Positions 7,676 to 15,698 of a DNA stretch of 64,000 nucleotides are shown here, one piece after another (positions within the stretch are counted from its first letter, which is position 1; every line of letters starts with the position of its first letter). The position numbers and the translations under genes are program-made. Source of the DNA: Pedobacter ureilyticus. GTDB taxonomy: Bacteria > Bacteroidota > Bacteroidia > Sphingobacteriales > Sphingobacteriaceae. The stretch covers positions 78,395-142,394 of the forward strand of contig NZ_SSHJ01000012.1 of assembly GCF_005925345.1 (NCBI RefSeq), read 5' to 3'. The notes under the pieces are model-generated. The model did no database searches and was not told the DNA's origin. It saw only the letters and a list, made by a program, of their open reading frames with translations.

Positions 7676-9337
7676 ATGGCTGAAGTAATTAAGATGCCTA
7701 AAATGAGCGACACCATGACCGAAGGGGTTTTGGCTAAGTGGCACAAAAAAGTAGGCGATAAAATTAAAAGTGGCGATGTTTTAGCAGAAGTTGAAACAGA
7801 CAAAGCAACTATGGACATGGATTCATATTGGGATGGCACTTTATTATATATTGGCGTACAAGAAGGTCAAGCTGTTCCAATTGATGCGGTAATGGCGGTA
7901 GTTGGTAAAGAAGGCGAAGACTACAAAGCTGCTTTAGAAGCAGAATCGGGAAGTCAAAAGTCCGAAAGTCCGAAAGCTGAAAACGAAAAACCAGCAACCA
8001 AAGACGAAGAAACTAAAGAAGCTCCTGCACAAGGTGGTGGTTTAAGTGAAGCAGAACTTTCTGCTAAAGGAATTACGGTAATTCGTATGCCTTTGTTAAG
8101 CGATACCATGACTGAAGGTGTAATTGCTGAATGGCATAAAAAGGTAGGTGATAAAGTAAAAGATGACGACATTTTAGCTGACGTAGAAACTGATAAAGCG
8201 ACTATGGAAGTAATGGGTTATGCTACTGGAACTTTATTGCACGTTGGGGTACAAAAAGGCGAAGCGGCTAAAGTAAATGGCATTATTGCGATAGTGGGTC
8301 CAGAAGGAACTGACGTAAGTGGAATTTTAGCTGGTGGCGATGCTCCTGCTGCTCCTAAGTCTGAAAGTAAAGAGACCGAAAGTCCGAAAGCTGCTGAAGC
8401 ACCAAAAGAAGAAGAAAAAGCGCAAGTAGTTTCTAATTCAAACGGTGGTCGTATCATTGCATCGCCTTTGGCTAAGAAAATTGCAAAAGATAAAGGCATT
8501 GATTTAGCGCAAGTTGCTGGTAGTGCAGAAGGTGGTCGTATCATTAAGAAAGACGTAGAAAACTTCACTCCATCTGCGGCTCCTGCTAAAGCTGATGCAC
8601 TTGCTTCATCTGAAAAAGCTGCTGCAGCTCCGGTAATTCCAACTTATGTTGGCGAAGAAAAATACACAGAGAAACCAGTTTCGCAAATGCGTAAAGTAAT
8701 TGCTAAACGTTTGGGCGAAAGTTTATTTACTGCTCCACATTTCTACTTAACCATTAGTATTGATATGGACAACGCCATGGCGGCTCGTACACAAATCAAC
8801 ACTGTTGCGCCGGTAAAAGTATCTTTCAACGATATCGTAATTAAAGCGGTTGCTGTAGCATTGAAAAAACACCCAGCGGTAAATTCATCATGGGGTGGCG
8901 ATAAAATCCGTTTCAACGAGCATACTAACATTGGTGTAGCTATGGCGGTGGAAGATGGTTTATTGGTTCCTGTGGTTCGTTTTGCTGATGGTAAATCTTT
9001 ATCTCACATTTCTGCTGAAGTTAAAGAGTACGGAGCTAAAGCAAAAGCTAAGAAATTACAACCATCAGATTGGGAAGGCTCAACTTTCACCGTATCTAAC
9101 TTAGGTATGTTCGGTATCGATGAGTTTACATCCATCATCAACTCTCCAGACGGAGCTATTTTATCTGTAGGCGCTATCCAAGCGGTTCCTGTAGTTAAAA
9201 ATGGTGCTGTAGTGCCTGGAAACGTAATGAAATTAACTTTAGGTTGCGATCACCGCGTAGTAGACGGCGCAACTGGTGCAGCTTTCTTACAAACGTTAAA
9301 GCAATTGTTAGAAGCACCTGTTACGTTGTTAGCATAA
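7676..9337 (+). CDS. pdhC: Pyruvate dehydrogenase E2, dihydrolipoamide acetyltransferase
   Basis: The 553-residue E2 has two lipoyl domains (about 3-76 and 134-208) with lipoylated lysines expected at Lys43 and Lys174 in ETDKATM. Ala/Pro/Lys/Glu linkers join these to a peripheral-subunit-binding domain (about 258-295, IIASPLAKKIAKDKGI), and a catalytic core follows from about 325 to the end. The core has the HxxxDG motif in CDHRVVDGATGAAF near residue 525. It moves acetyl groups from lipoamide to CoA. The two lipoyl domains are close copies of each other, as is usual in this phylum. A terminator follows. Confidence 0.95.
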   Translation: MAEVIKMPKMSDTMTEGVLAKWHKKVGDKIKSGDVLAEVETDKATMDMDSYWDGTLLYIGVQEGQAVPIDAVMAVVGKEGEDYKAALEAESGSQKSESPKAENEKPATKDEETKEAPAQGGGLSEAELSAKGITVIRMPLLSDTMTEGVIAEWHKKVGDKVKDDDILADVETDKATMEVMGYATGTLLHVGVQKGEAAKVNGIIAIVGPEGTDVSGILAGGDAPAAPKSESKETESPKAAEAPKEEEKAQVVSNSNGGRIIASPLAKKIAKDKGIDLAQVAGSAEGGRIIKKDVENFTPSAAPAKADALASSEKAAAAPVIPTYVGEEKYTEKPVSQMRKVIAKRLGESLFTAPHFYLTISIDMDNAMAARTQINTVAPVKVSFNDIVIKAVAVALKKHPAVNSSWGGDKIRFNEHTNIGVAMAVEDGLLVPVVRFADGKSLSHISAEVKEYGAKAKAKKLQPSDWEGSTFTVSNLGMFGIDEFTSIINSPDGAILSVGAIQAVPVVKNGAVVPGNVMKLTLGCDHRVVDGATGAAFLQTLKQLLEAPVTLLA

Positions 9338-9384
9338 ACAGTTAACAATTTTCAGTCTACAGTTTTAGACTAAAAAATAAATTC

Positions 9385-9413
9385 AAAGCTACCTCAAAAG
9401 GGTAGCTTTTTTT
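9385..9413 (+). terminator. Intrinsic terminator after the pdhA-pdhC operon
   Basis: AAAGCTACC pairs perfectly with GGTAGCTTT across a seven-base loop and is followed by a run of seven T residues ending at 9413. Confidence 0.85.
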
Positions 9414-9483
9414 ATTATAAAAGCAAATTATTGCCGTCATTATCGTTAGTCCCGCTTTCTGTTACAATCTTTTGCCATGGCCG

Positions 9484-9606
9484 TTACTGCGAGGCACGAA
9501 GCAATTTCAAGCAAAAGGATTTCCACGACAATCGGGTTTAATGAAAGAAAGACCTTGCTACTTATATTAGCGCTACCGTCATTGCGAGGCACGAAGTAAT
9601 CCCTAA
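9484..9606. repeat. Two copies of a dispersed TGCGAGGCACGAAG repeat
   Basis: The motif TGCGAGGCACGAAG followed by CAAT or TAAT appears near 9488-9505 and again near 9591-9608. A degenerate copy (CGTCATTGCAAGGCGCAAAA) is present near 47254-47273. This is a widespread intergenic repeat type in Bacteroidota; no mobility gene accompanies it here. Confidence 0.6.
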
Positions 9607-10412
9607 GCTAAGTTATAACACACACCTTATCTACCAAAATGACAAACAACTTTGCGTTCTTAGCGACACTCTTCTTTTCTCTGCGGCTATTTTAACGCAA
9701 AGGAATTTTAAGTTTTCGCAAAGTACCGCAAAGACAAAACCGAGAAACAGTTATTAAGCTAAATCGAAATGTAGCTAAGGTATAACATACACTTTATCCT
9801 ACCAAAATGACAAACAACTTTGTGTTCTTAGCGACACCCTTCTTTTTCTTTGCGGCTATTTAACGCAAAGGAATTTTAAGTTTTATCAAAGTACCGCAAA
9901 GACAAAATCAAGAAACAGTTATTAAGCTAAATAGAAATGTGGCTAAGTTATAAAACACCTTACCTAACAAAATGACAAACAACTTTGCGTTCTTAGCGAC
10001 AATCTTCTTTTCTTTGCGGCTATTTTAAAGCAAAGGAATTTTAAGTTTTCTCAAAGTACCGCAAAGACAAAATCAATAAACAGTTATTAAGCTAAATCGA
10101 AATGTAGCTAAGTTATAAAACACCTTACCTAACAAAATGACAAACAACTTTGCGTTCTTAGCGACACCCTTCTTTTTCTTTGCGGCTATTTTAACGCAAA
10201 GGAATTTTAAGTTTTCGCAAAGTACCGCAAAGACAAAATCAATAAACAGTTATTAAGCTAAATCGAAATGTAGCTAAGTTATAAAACACCTTACCTAACA
10301 AAATGACAAACAACTTTGCGTTCTTGGCGACAATCTTCTTTGCGGCTATTTTAAAGCAAAGGAATTTTAAGTTTTCGCAAAGTACCGCAAAGACAAAATC
10401 AAGAAACAATTA
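9606..10412. repeat. Tandem array of about five 165-168 bp units
   Basis: The anchor AAAATGACAAACAACTTTG starts at 9636, 9804, 9969, 10134 and 10300, giving periods of 168, 165, 165 and 166. Units differ by scattered substitutions and small indels, so they are not recent exact copies. Within each unit TCTTTGCGG can pair with CCGCAAAGA, and several CGCAAAG/CTTTGCG half-sites allow alternative hairpins. The array fills the spacer between two convergent genes and its last unit runs up to the stop codon of the symporter gene. Each unit also has a short ATG-led frame of 18-39 codons, without a clear ribosome-binding site. Confidence 0.9.
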
Positions 10413-12131
10413 TTAAGATATCTTCGTTATTGGAGCGGGTCTCAAAGTATCTTCTTTAAGTAACTTCTGCATCAGATAAGCAATAATCACTACAGCTAAG
10501 CAGCCAATTACGTTGAGCCATAAATAGGCTACAACTTCTGCAAAACCTAATACACAAACAATAATTTCCGCTAAAATAGCTGCATAAAAAACAGCTTTAC
10601 TGCCTACACGTTTTAAATAAAAAGCCACTAAAAAAACACCTAGAATGGTGCCATATAAAAAAGAACCCAAAATATTCACCGCTTCTATTAGGTTTCCAAT
10701 TTTACTGGTAAATAGCGCCATAATAATGCAAACAACACCCCATAAAATAGTTGCCCACCTCGAGGCATTTACATATTGACCATCGTTGCCTGTTTTATTG
10801 ATTAAGCGCTTATAAATATCCACCACGGTGGTAGAAGCCAAAGAGTTTAAGGCACTTGCCGTAGAACCCATAGAAGCTAAGAAAATAATTGCAATCAACA
10901 AACCAATCAGCCCCTTTGGCAAATATTCGGTAACGAAACTTAGGAAGATATAGTTGTTGTCATTCGTAGAAGCATTGGCATCGTTCTTCTTCATTAGGGC
11001 GGCCAGTTCTTCGCGAATTACTTTTCCATCATCGTCAGCTTGCTTAACCAAAATGCGCTGTTGGTCAATTAAAGCTTGGTTATCTTGCGACAATGCCACA
11101 TCTAACCTTTCTATCTCTTTTTTCTTCCTCTCAAATAATTGGTCGTATTTTGTTTGAATTTGAGCTAATTCTGCTTTGTGCGGACTGTTTTCGAGTTTAT
11201 TCAGTTCGTAGCTATTGAAAAACAAGGGTGCTTTATTGTATTGATAAAAAGTGAAAACCAGCACCCCAATCAATAAAATCAAAAACTGCATCGGTATTTT
11301 TACCAAACCATTCATCAACAAACCTAACCGGCTTTGGCTCACAGAAGAACCTGTTAAATACCTGCCCACCTGACTTTGATCGGTACCGAAATAAGACAAT
11401 TGCAAAAAGAAACCACCAATAATACCACTCCAAACATTGTAAGGATTGGTCCAACTGAAATCGAAATCAATGGCATTGGTTCTGCCCATTTTTCCGGCAA
11501 TGCTAATGGCTTTTCCAAAACCTACGCTTTCTGGCAAGAGGTGTACTACCATCACTCCCGCAGCGAATAAACCGCAAAAAATGATGGTCATTTGCAGCAA
11601 TTGTGTATAAGATACGGCTTTTGTTCCACCAAAAACAGTATAAAAAATTACCAAACCACCCATAAACAAAGTGGTGTAGGTAACGTTGATGTTTAAGATA
11701 GTAGAGAGGATAATTGCAGGTGCGTAGATGGTAATTCCAGTAGATAGTCCCCGCTGGATCAAAAACAGAAAAGCAGTTAAAGCACGGGTTTTAAAATCAA
11801 ACCTTTGTTCTAAGTATTCGTAAGCGGTGTACACTTTCAATCGATGAAAAATAGGTACAAAAGTGATACACAAAACGATCATCGCCAGTGGCAAACCAAA
11901 GTAGAACTGCACAAAACTCATCCCCGAAGAATAAGCCAAACCTGGCGCCGAAAGAAAGGTAATGGCACTGGCCTGTGTAGCCATCACCGAAAGGCACACC
12001 GTGTACCAAGGCATACTTTGTCCGCCCAATAAATAGGCATCCATGCTCTTCGTCCCTCGACTTTTATAAATGCCGTAACCAACGATGCCCAATAGGGTTA
12101 ATAATAAAACCGCCCAATCTATATTGCTCAT
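10413..12131 (-). CDS. Sodium:solute symporter (SSS family)
   Basis: This 572-residue membrane protein of the SSS family has about 13-14 predicted helices. The typical SSS segment SVMATQASAITFLSAPGLAY lies near residues 49-68 and the second conserved region GLIGLLIAIIFLASMGSTAS near 405-425. Between them, at roughly residues 303-392, is a long charged stretch rich in Lys, Glu and Gln that predicts a coiled-coil loop. The substrate cannot be read from sequence. Its start ATG overlaps the stop of a 41-residue membrane peptide (ATGA), and a PIG-L deacetylase lies upstream in the same operon, so a sugar or amino-sugar product is possible but unproven. Confidence 0.9.
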   Translation of the reverse strand: MSNIDWAVLLLTLLGIVGYGIYKSRGTKSMDAYLLGGQSMPWYTVCLSVMATQASAITFLSAPGLAYSSGMSFVQFYFGLPLAMIVLCITFVPIFHRLKVYTAYEYLEQRFDFKTRALTAFLFLIQRGLSTGITIYAPAIILSTILNINVTYTTLFMGGLVIFYTVFGGTKAVSYTQLLQMTIIFCGLFAAGVMVVHLLPESVGFGKAISIAGKMGRTNAIDFDFSWTNPYNVWSGIIGGFFLQLSYFGTDQSQVGRYLTGSSVSQSRLGLLMNGLVKIPMQFLILLIGVLVFTFYQYNKAPLFFNSYELNKLENSPHKAELAQIQTKYDQLFERKKKEIERLDVALSQDNQALIDQQRILVKQADDDGKVIREELAALMKKNDANASTNDNNYIFLSFVTEYLPKGLIGLLIAIIFLASMGSTASALNSLASTTVVDIYKRLINKTGNDGQYVNASRWATILWGVVCIIMALFTSKIGNLIEAVNILGSFLYGTILGVFLVAFYLKRVGSKAVFYAAILAEIIVCVLGFAEVVAYLWLNVIGCLAVVIIAYLMQKLLKEDTLRPAPITKIS

Positions 12132-12253
12132 TGGAAATATTTAGTAAAAGCGTAAAACAAAGCGATGAGTAGTACTAACCAAAAGATAAGGAGGTAATAA
12201 AACTGTTTCCAGGTTTTTACGAAAGGGGGTAACTCGTTAGGGTTTTCTTGCAT
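12128..12253 (-). CDS. 41-residue single-helix membrane peptide coupled to the symporter
   Basis: A short gene begins with ATG at 12253 and ends with TGA at 12128-12130, overlapping the symporter start as ATGA. The product starts MQENPNELPPFVKTWKQF and then has one strongly hydrophobic helix (about residues 19-36), ending TKYFQ. The polar Pro-rich N-terminus, Trp/Lys at the membrane edge and overlap make chance unlikely. Other SSS transporters have tiny companion subunits, so an accessory subunit is a reasonable inference. No named family is recognised. Confidence 0.7.
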   Translation of the reverse strand: MQENPNELPPFVKTWKQFYYLLIFWLVLLIALFYAFTKYFQ

Positions 12254-12292
12254 GGTATTATTTTTATGTGGTAGCAGCTGCATTAAATACTG

Positions 12293-12377
12293 CGTCATTT
12301 CGAACGTATGTGAGAAATCTGCAAGCTAAGCACTTTTAACAAACAGATTTCTCAGTCGTACCTCCTTCGAAATGACG
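12293..12377. repeat. Palindromic extragenic element with nested arms
   Basis: The outer arms CGTCATTTCGAA (12293-12304) and TTCGAAATGACG (12366-12377) are perfect complements. The inner arms GAGAAATCTG (12312-12321) and CAGATTTCTC (12344-12353) are also perfect. A related element is at 33790-33911. It lies between the PIG-L gene and the 41-aa gene and may modulate read-through. Confidence 0.8.
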
Positions 12378-12383
12378 ACAGTG

Positions 12384-14792
12384 CTATTTGGCCAAAAAAT
12401 TCGCAAATAAACGATATGCTCCTGGCACACCTGCCGGCAACTGCCTAAAAAATGATAAAGAAGTGTAAACAAACTTCCCTTTGCCGTAATTGGCAATGAG
12501 CAGCGAGCCATCATTGGCCGTCTCCCCAGTATCATTCATTCTTAAAATGGTTTCATATTGCGGGTCAATATTATCGGCAAAGTACAAGCCTCGCTCCTGC
12601 ACCCAGCCTTCAAAATCTTTTGCCGTAATCTTATTGGGAGAATTTAAGGCCACATGATTAGGCTTGATAAAGGTAACCTTCGCATCCTCTTCGGTTACCC
12701 TTTTGTTAACCAACCTAAAAGGATAAGGTCCAAAGTTAGCTGATTTCAGCCCGTTGTTAACATTGTACTGCTCTAACAAAACACCTCCATTTTTCACATA
12801 ATCCATCAGCTTTGTATGTACATTTCTTGCTTCCTCATTTACATTGAAAAATCTAACACCGGTAACAATGGCGTCGTACCCAGAAAGCTCGCTTAGCATC
12901 ACTTGCGAAGTACTCAAATGCACCACCTCATAACCAATTTGTTGTAATGCGCCCGCTACCAAATCTCCGGCACCATCAAGGTAAGCAATGCGTTTACCTG
13001 CAATTTTTATATCCACTACTTCTAACTTAGCCGTAGCATTGGGGAATAAAGTAATGTTGGGAATATGGTCATAACGAATAGTTTTGAAACCTTTGCTTTC
13101 GGTATCGCCTGCAATGTTAACGTCGAGGCTTAGTACCGCTGAGCTAGCATTTGCAGCCGGAGTAATCGTAAAGATAGCGAGTTGTCCGTCTCCTTTTTGG
13201 GTAAGGCTAAAGCTAATTTTCTCCGGGCTACTTTTCCATCCGACAGGTAAAACAGGAATTAAATCTCCTGCTACATTTTTGGTAAAACTTTTTAGGTTTA
13301 CCTCTATCGCCTTTGGCTGCCCGTTTACAAAAAGATAAGCCTGATCGCTCAACGTTGCCGTTACTTTTGGCGCAATGACTAAGGGTTGGTATTGCTCGCC
13401 TTTTATTGGATCGGTAAATTTATAAAGGATGGGCAGATTGACGTCTATTTTTTCTCCCTCAACGTCAAACTGAACTTTAGCCGTTAAGCCATTTGAATTT
13501 TCGGGATGGCCTATTTGCTCTTGTTTATGGATGATATAGTAACCGATGGGATGCTCATTTTGCAAATAATACGGCTGAGTAACATCTGATTTTGATGCTT
13601 TTACCGCATACTTCATCGATGAAAGACGATTGTCCTGCAAATTGATAGTGCTACCTTTCAGTTGACCGCTAACTTTAACTGGACCTGAAGCTCTGTAAAT
13701 CGCATTTACCGTTACAGGAATGCTATCCCCCACGGCATAATTCACTTCCGGAACAACTGCTTCTGCCCATAAGCCAGCACAAGCCATAATCATTTCATTT
13801 AATAATTGATGATTAAAGTGCTGTTCATTTGCAGCTAACTTTTTCAGCTTCAACAAACTTGGTAGTGACGCCGATGGCTGACTGATTTTGTATTGTTCTT
13901 GTATTTGCTTTAATAAGGCTAAAATCTGTTTGTTTTCGACAGAGATATTGATTCCATCGAACAAAGAAGTTTTTGCAGGCTCTCCAGCTGTATGACTGAA
14001 ATACTCGAAAGCTTCGCCACGTTGTAAAGCAGAACCAAACCCCTGACTTTTGTGGTTAGTACGACTAATAGCCGCAATTTCGCCGTAGTTTTTTCCTAAT
14101 AAGGGATTGAAAAGCCCAACGTTAATCTTAAGTTGGTCGGGAGCGGTTGTATTGTTGTTGCCAAAGTTATAAGTGTTCCATAAAATACGTTTTGTCCGCC
14201 AAACCGTTACTCCATTTTTTAGCTGCTCTGGAAACATTTTTGGATCTGCCGCAGCCACAAAAGCTTCTCTGGCAATAATTGCCGAAGCAGCGTGATGACC
14301 GTGTCCTGCTCTGGCATCTTCTGGAAAGCGGGTAATGATCACATCTGGTCTAAATTTTCGGATAACCCAAACCGCATCGGCCAAAATCTGTTCTTTACCC
14401 CAAATTTTAAAGGTTTCATCTGATGTTTTAGAGAAACCAAAATCATTTGCTCGGCTAAAAAACTGCTCGGCGCCGTCTACTTTTCTGGCAGCCAAAAGCT
14501 CTTGTGTTCTTATCTGCCCCAACAATTCTGCCTGTTCGTTGCCAATTAAGTTTTGGCCTCCATCGCCCCTGGTTAGAGATAAATACGCCGTTCTAACTTT
14601 GGCTTCCTTGGCCAGATAAGCAAGCAGTCGGGTGTTTTCATCATCGGGATGGGCGGCAATATACAGCACACTACCTTTTACCGAAAGGGTAGCGATGCCT
14701 TGAGCAATTTCTGCACTATTTAGCTGTTTCATTTGCCCTATTGCAAAGCAAGGCCAAAGCATAACGGCAAGAAAAAATGTCTTAATATTCAT
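12384..14792 (-). CDS. PIG-L family deacetylase with C-terminal amidotransferase-like domain
   Basis: After a signal peptide (residues 1-19) the 802-residue protein carries a PIG-L/LmbE deacetylase domain (about 35-260). Zinc-binding AAHPDDE (about 46-52) and the later ARAGHGHHAASA histidines are present, so it probably removes acetyl groups from N-acetylglucosamine-type substrates. The middle is beta-rich. The last 200 residues (IAYLDGAGDLVAGALQQIG, then YDAIVTGVRFF) look like a class I glutamine-amidotransferase or ThuA-like fold. It heads an operon with a small membrane peptide and an SSS symporter, which suggests periplasmic processing coupled to uptake. The exact substrate is unknown. 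Confidence 0.85.
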   Translation of the reverse strand: MNIKTFFLAVMLWPCFAIGQMKQLNSAEIAQGIATLSVKGSVLYIAAHPDDENTRLLAYLAKEAKVRTAYLSLTRGDGGQNLIGNEQAELLGQIRTQELLAARKVDGAEQFFSRANDFGFSKTSDETFKIWGKEQILADAVWVIRKFRPDVIITRFPEDARAGHGHHAASAIIAREAFVAAADPKMFPEQLKNGVTVWRTKRILWNTYNFGNNNTTAPDQLKINVGLFNPLLGKNYGEIAAISRTNHKSQGFGSALQRGEAFEYFSHTAGEPAKTSLFDGINISVENKQILALLKQIQEQYKISQPSASLPSLLKLKKLAANEQHFNHQLLNEMIMACAGLWAEAVVPEVNYAVGDSIPVTVNAIYRASGPVKVSGQLKGSTINLQDNRLSSMKYAVKASKSDVTQPYYLQNEHPIGYYIIHKQEQIGHPENSNGLTAKVQFDVEGEKIDVNLPILYKFTDPIKGEQYQPLVIAPKVTATLSDQAYLFVNGQPKAIEVNLKSFTKNVAGDLIPVLPVGWKSSPEKISFSLTQKGDGQLAIFTITPAANASSAVLSLDVNIAGDTESKGFKTIRYDHIPNITLFPNATAKLEVVDIKIAGKRIAYLDGAGDLVAGALQQIGYEVVHLSTSQVMLSELSGYDAIVTGVRFFNVNEEARNVHTKLMDYVKNGGVLLEQYNVNNGLKSANFGPYPFRLVNKRVTEEDAKVTFIKPNHVALNSPNKITAKDFEGWVQERGLYFADNIDPQYETILRMNDTGETANDGSLLIANYGKGKFVYTSLSFFRQLPAGVPGAYRLFANFLAK

Positions 14793-14889
14793 TTATGTAT
14801 CGGTTGTATGGCTAAAATAGTTAATTTTTGCAAAAGCGTTTGGAAATGGAACACTGTTTGCATGACTGACACTATATTTTTACAAGCCT

Positions 14890-14952
14890 CAGATGCACAA
14901 ATGATAATTGATGATGAAAAATGAATTTGCGCATCTGTGGCTAATCTAAACA
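14890..14952. repeat. Inverted repeat of the CAGATGCACA family, copy 1 (short)
   Basis: Arms CAGATGCACAAAT (14890-14902) and ATTTGCGCATCTG (14935-14947) pair with one mismatch, and the right arm continues into TGGC. The same arm sequence ends the larger inverted repeats at 21314-21452 and 39092-39212. Confidence 0.65.
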
Positions 14953-14960
14953 CACATAAA

Positions 14961-15560
14961 ATGAAAAATTTACTTTTAGCCTGCTTTATCATCCTAGGTT
15001 TAGGATCATGCGGTATCAACAAGCAAGCACAACAGATTAAAGCGCTAGAAAACTGCGACTATCGGTTGACTGATGCAACTAACATTACCATAGCAGGCGC
15101 TGATGTTAAAAAAATAATCGAAAGCGGTGGCACCTCGGCAGCAAACTTACCCGGTTTGGCCTTGGGCTTACTGAGAAAAGACATCCCATTGAGAGCTAAG
15201 CTAAACTTGGAAATCACTAATCCCACTAACGCCTTGGCGGCGATCAACAACTTCGATTATATTGTACTTATTAACAGACAAGAAGTTTTTAATGGCTCGG
15301 TTGATCAAAGTGTAAGCATTGGTGCCGGACAAACCACCCAAGTGCCGGTACAAGTAAATGCCAATATTTATCGGTTTTTAACAGATAATAAAATGATCGA
15401 TGAGATTGGTGCATTTATTAGCGGTGCTAACAATGGCACAGAGAAAAAAGGATTGGTAACCTTAAAAATTCGTCCATCAATTAAAGTTGGAGGAGGCTTG
15501 GTTAAATATCCAGGCTATATTACTATTGATAAAGAAGTAAGTAGTAAGATTTTGTTGTAG
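14961..15560 (+). CDS. LEA type 2/WHy-like lipoprotein
   Basis: The ATG at 14961 gives a proper lipoprotein signal (MKNLLLACFIILGLGSC, Cys17); an upstream in-frame start at 14937 would spoil it. The mature 180 or so residues have the beta-sandwich pattern of LEA14/WHy proteins: a strand with PLRAKLNLEITNPTNA (about 74-89), then DYIVLINRQEVFNGS and alternating hydrophobic strands to the end. Such bacterial lipoproteins are linked to stress or envelope maintenance, without an assigned reaction. It is monocistronic and followed by a terminator. Confidence 0.75.
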   Translation: MKNLLLACFIILGLGSCGINKQAQQIKALENCDYRLTDATNITIAGADVKKIIESGGTSAANLPGLALGLLRKDIPLRAKLNLEITNPTNALAAINNFDYIVLINRQEVFNGSVDQSVSIGAGQTTQVPVQVNANIYRFLTDNKMIDEIGAFISGANNGTEKKGLVTLKIRPSIKVGGGLVKYPGYITIDKEVSSKILL

Positions 15561-15589
15561 AAATTAAGAAATTAAATCAATAGATAAAA

Positions 15590-15620
15590 CCGCATGAGAT
15601 TTACTTGTGCGGCTTTTTTT
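15590..15620 (+). terminator. Intrinsic terminator after the LEA-like lipoprotein gene
   Basis: CCGCA pairs with TGCGG around a loop of about 13 bases and is followed by CTTTTTTTG. The stem is short but GC-rich, and position and T-run fit. Confidence 0.7.
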
Positions 15621-15698
15621 GTTTAAGGCTATAAAACTAACTTCTAGAGTTTATGCAACATTACGCTTCACCTTGCGTCTTGTGGTAAAATAAAATTC

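Noticed and set aside
9606..10412. CRISPR array
   Set aside because: Units are about 165 bp and directly adjoining, without short repeats separated by unique spacers, and there are no cas genes.
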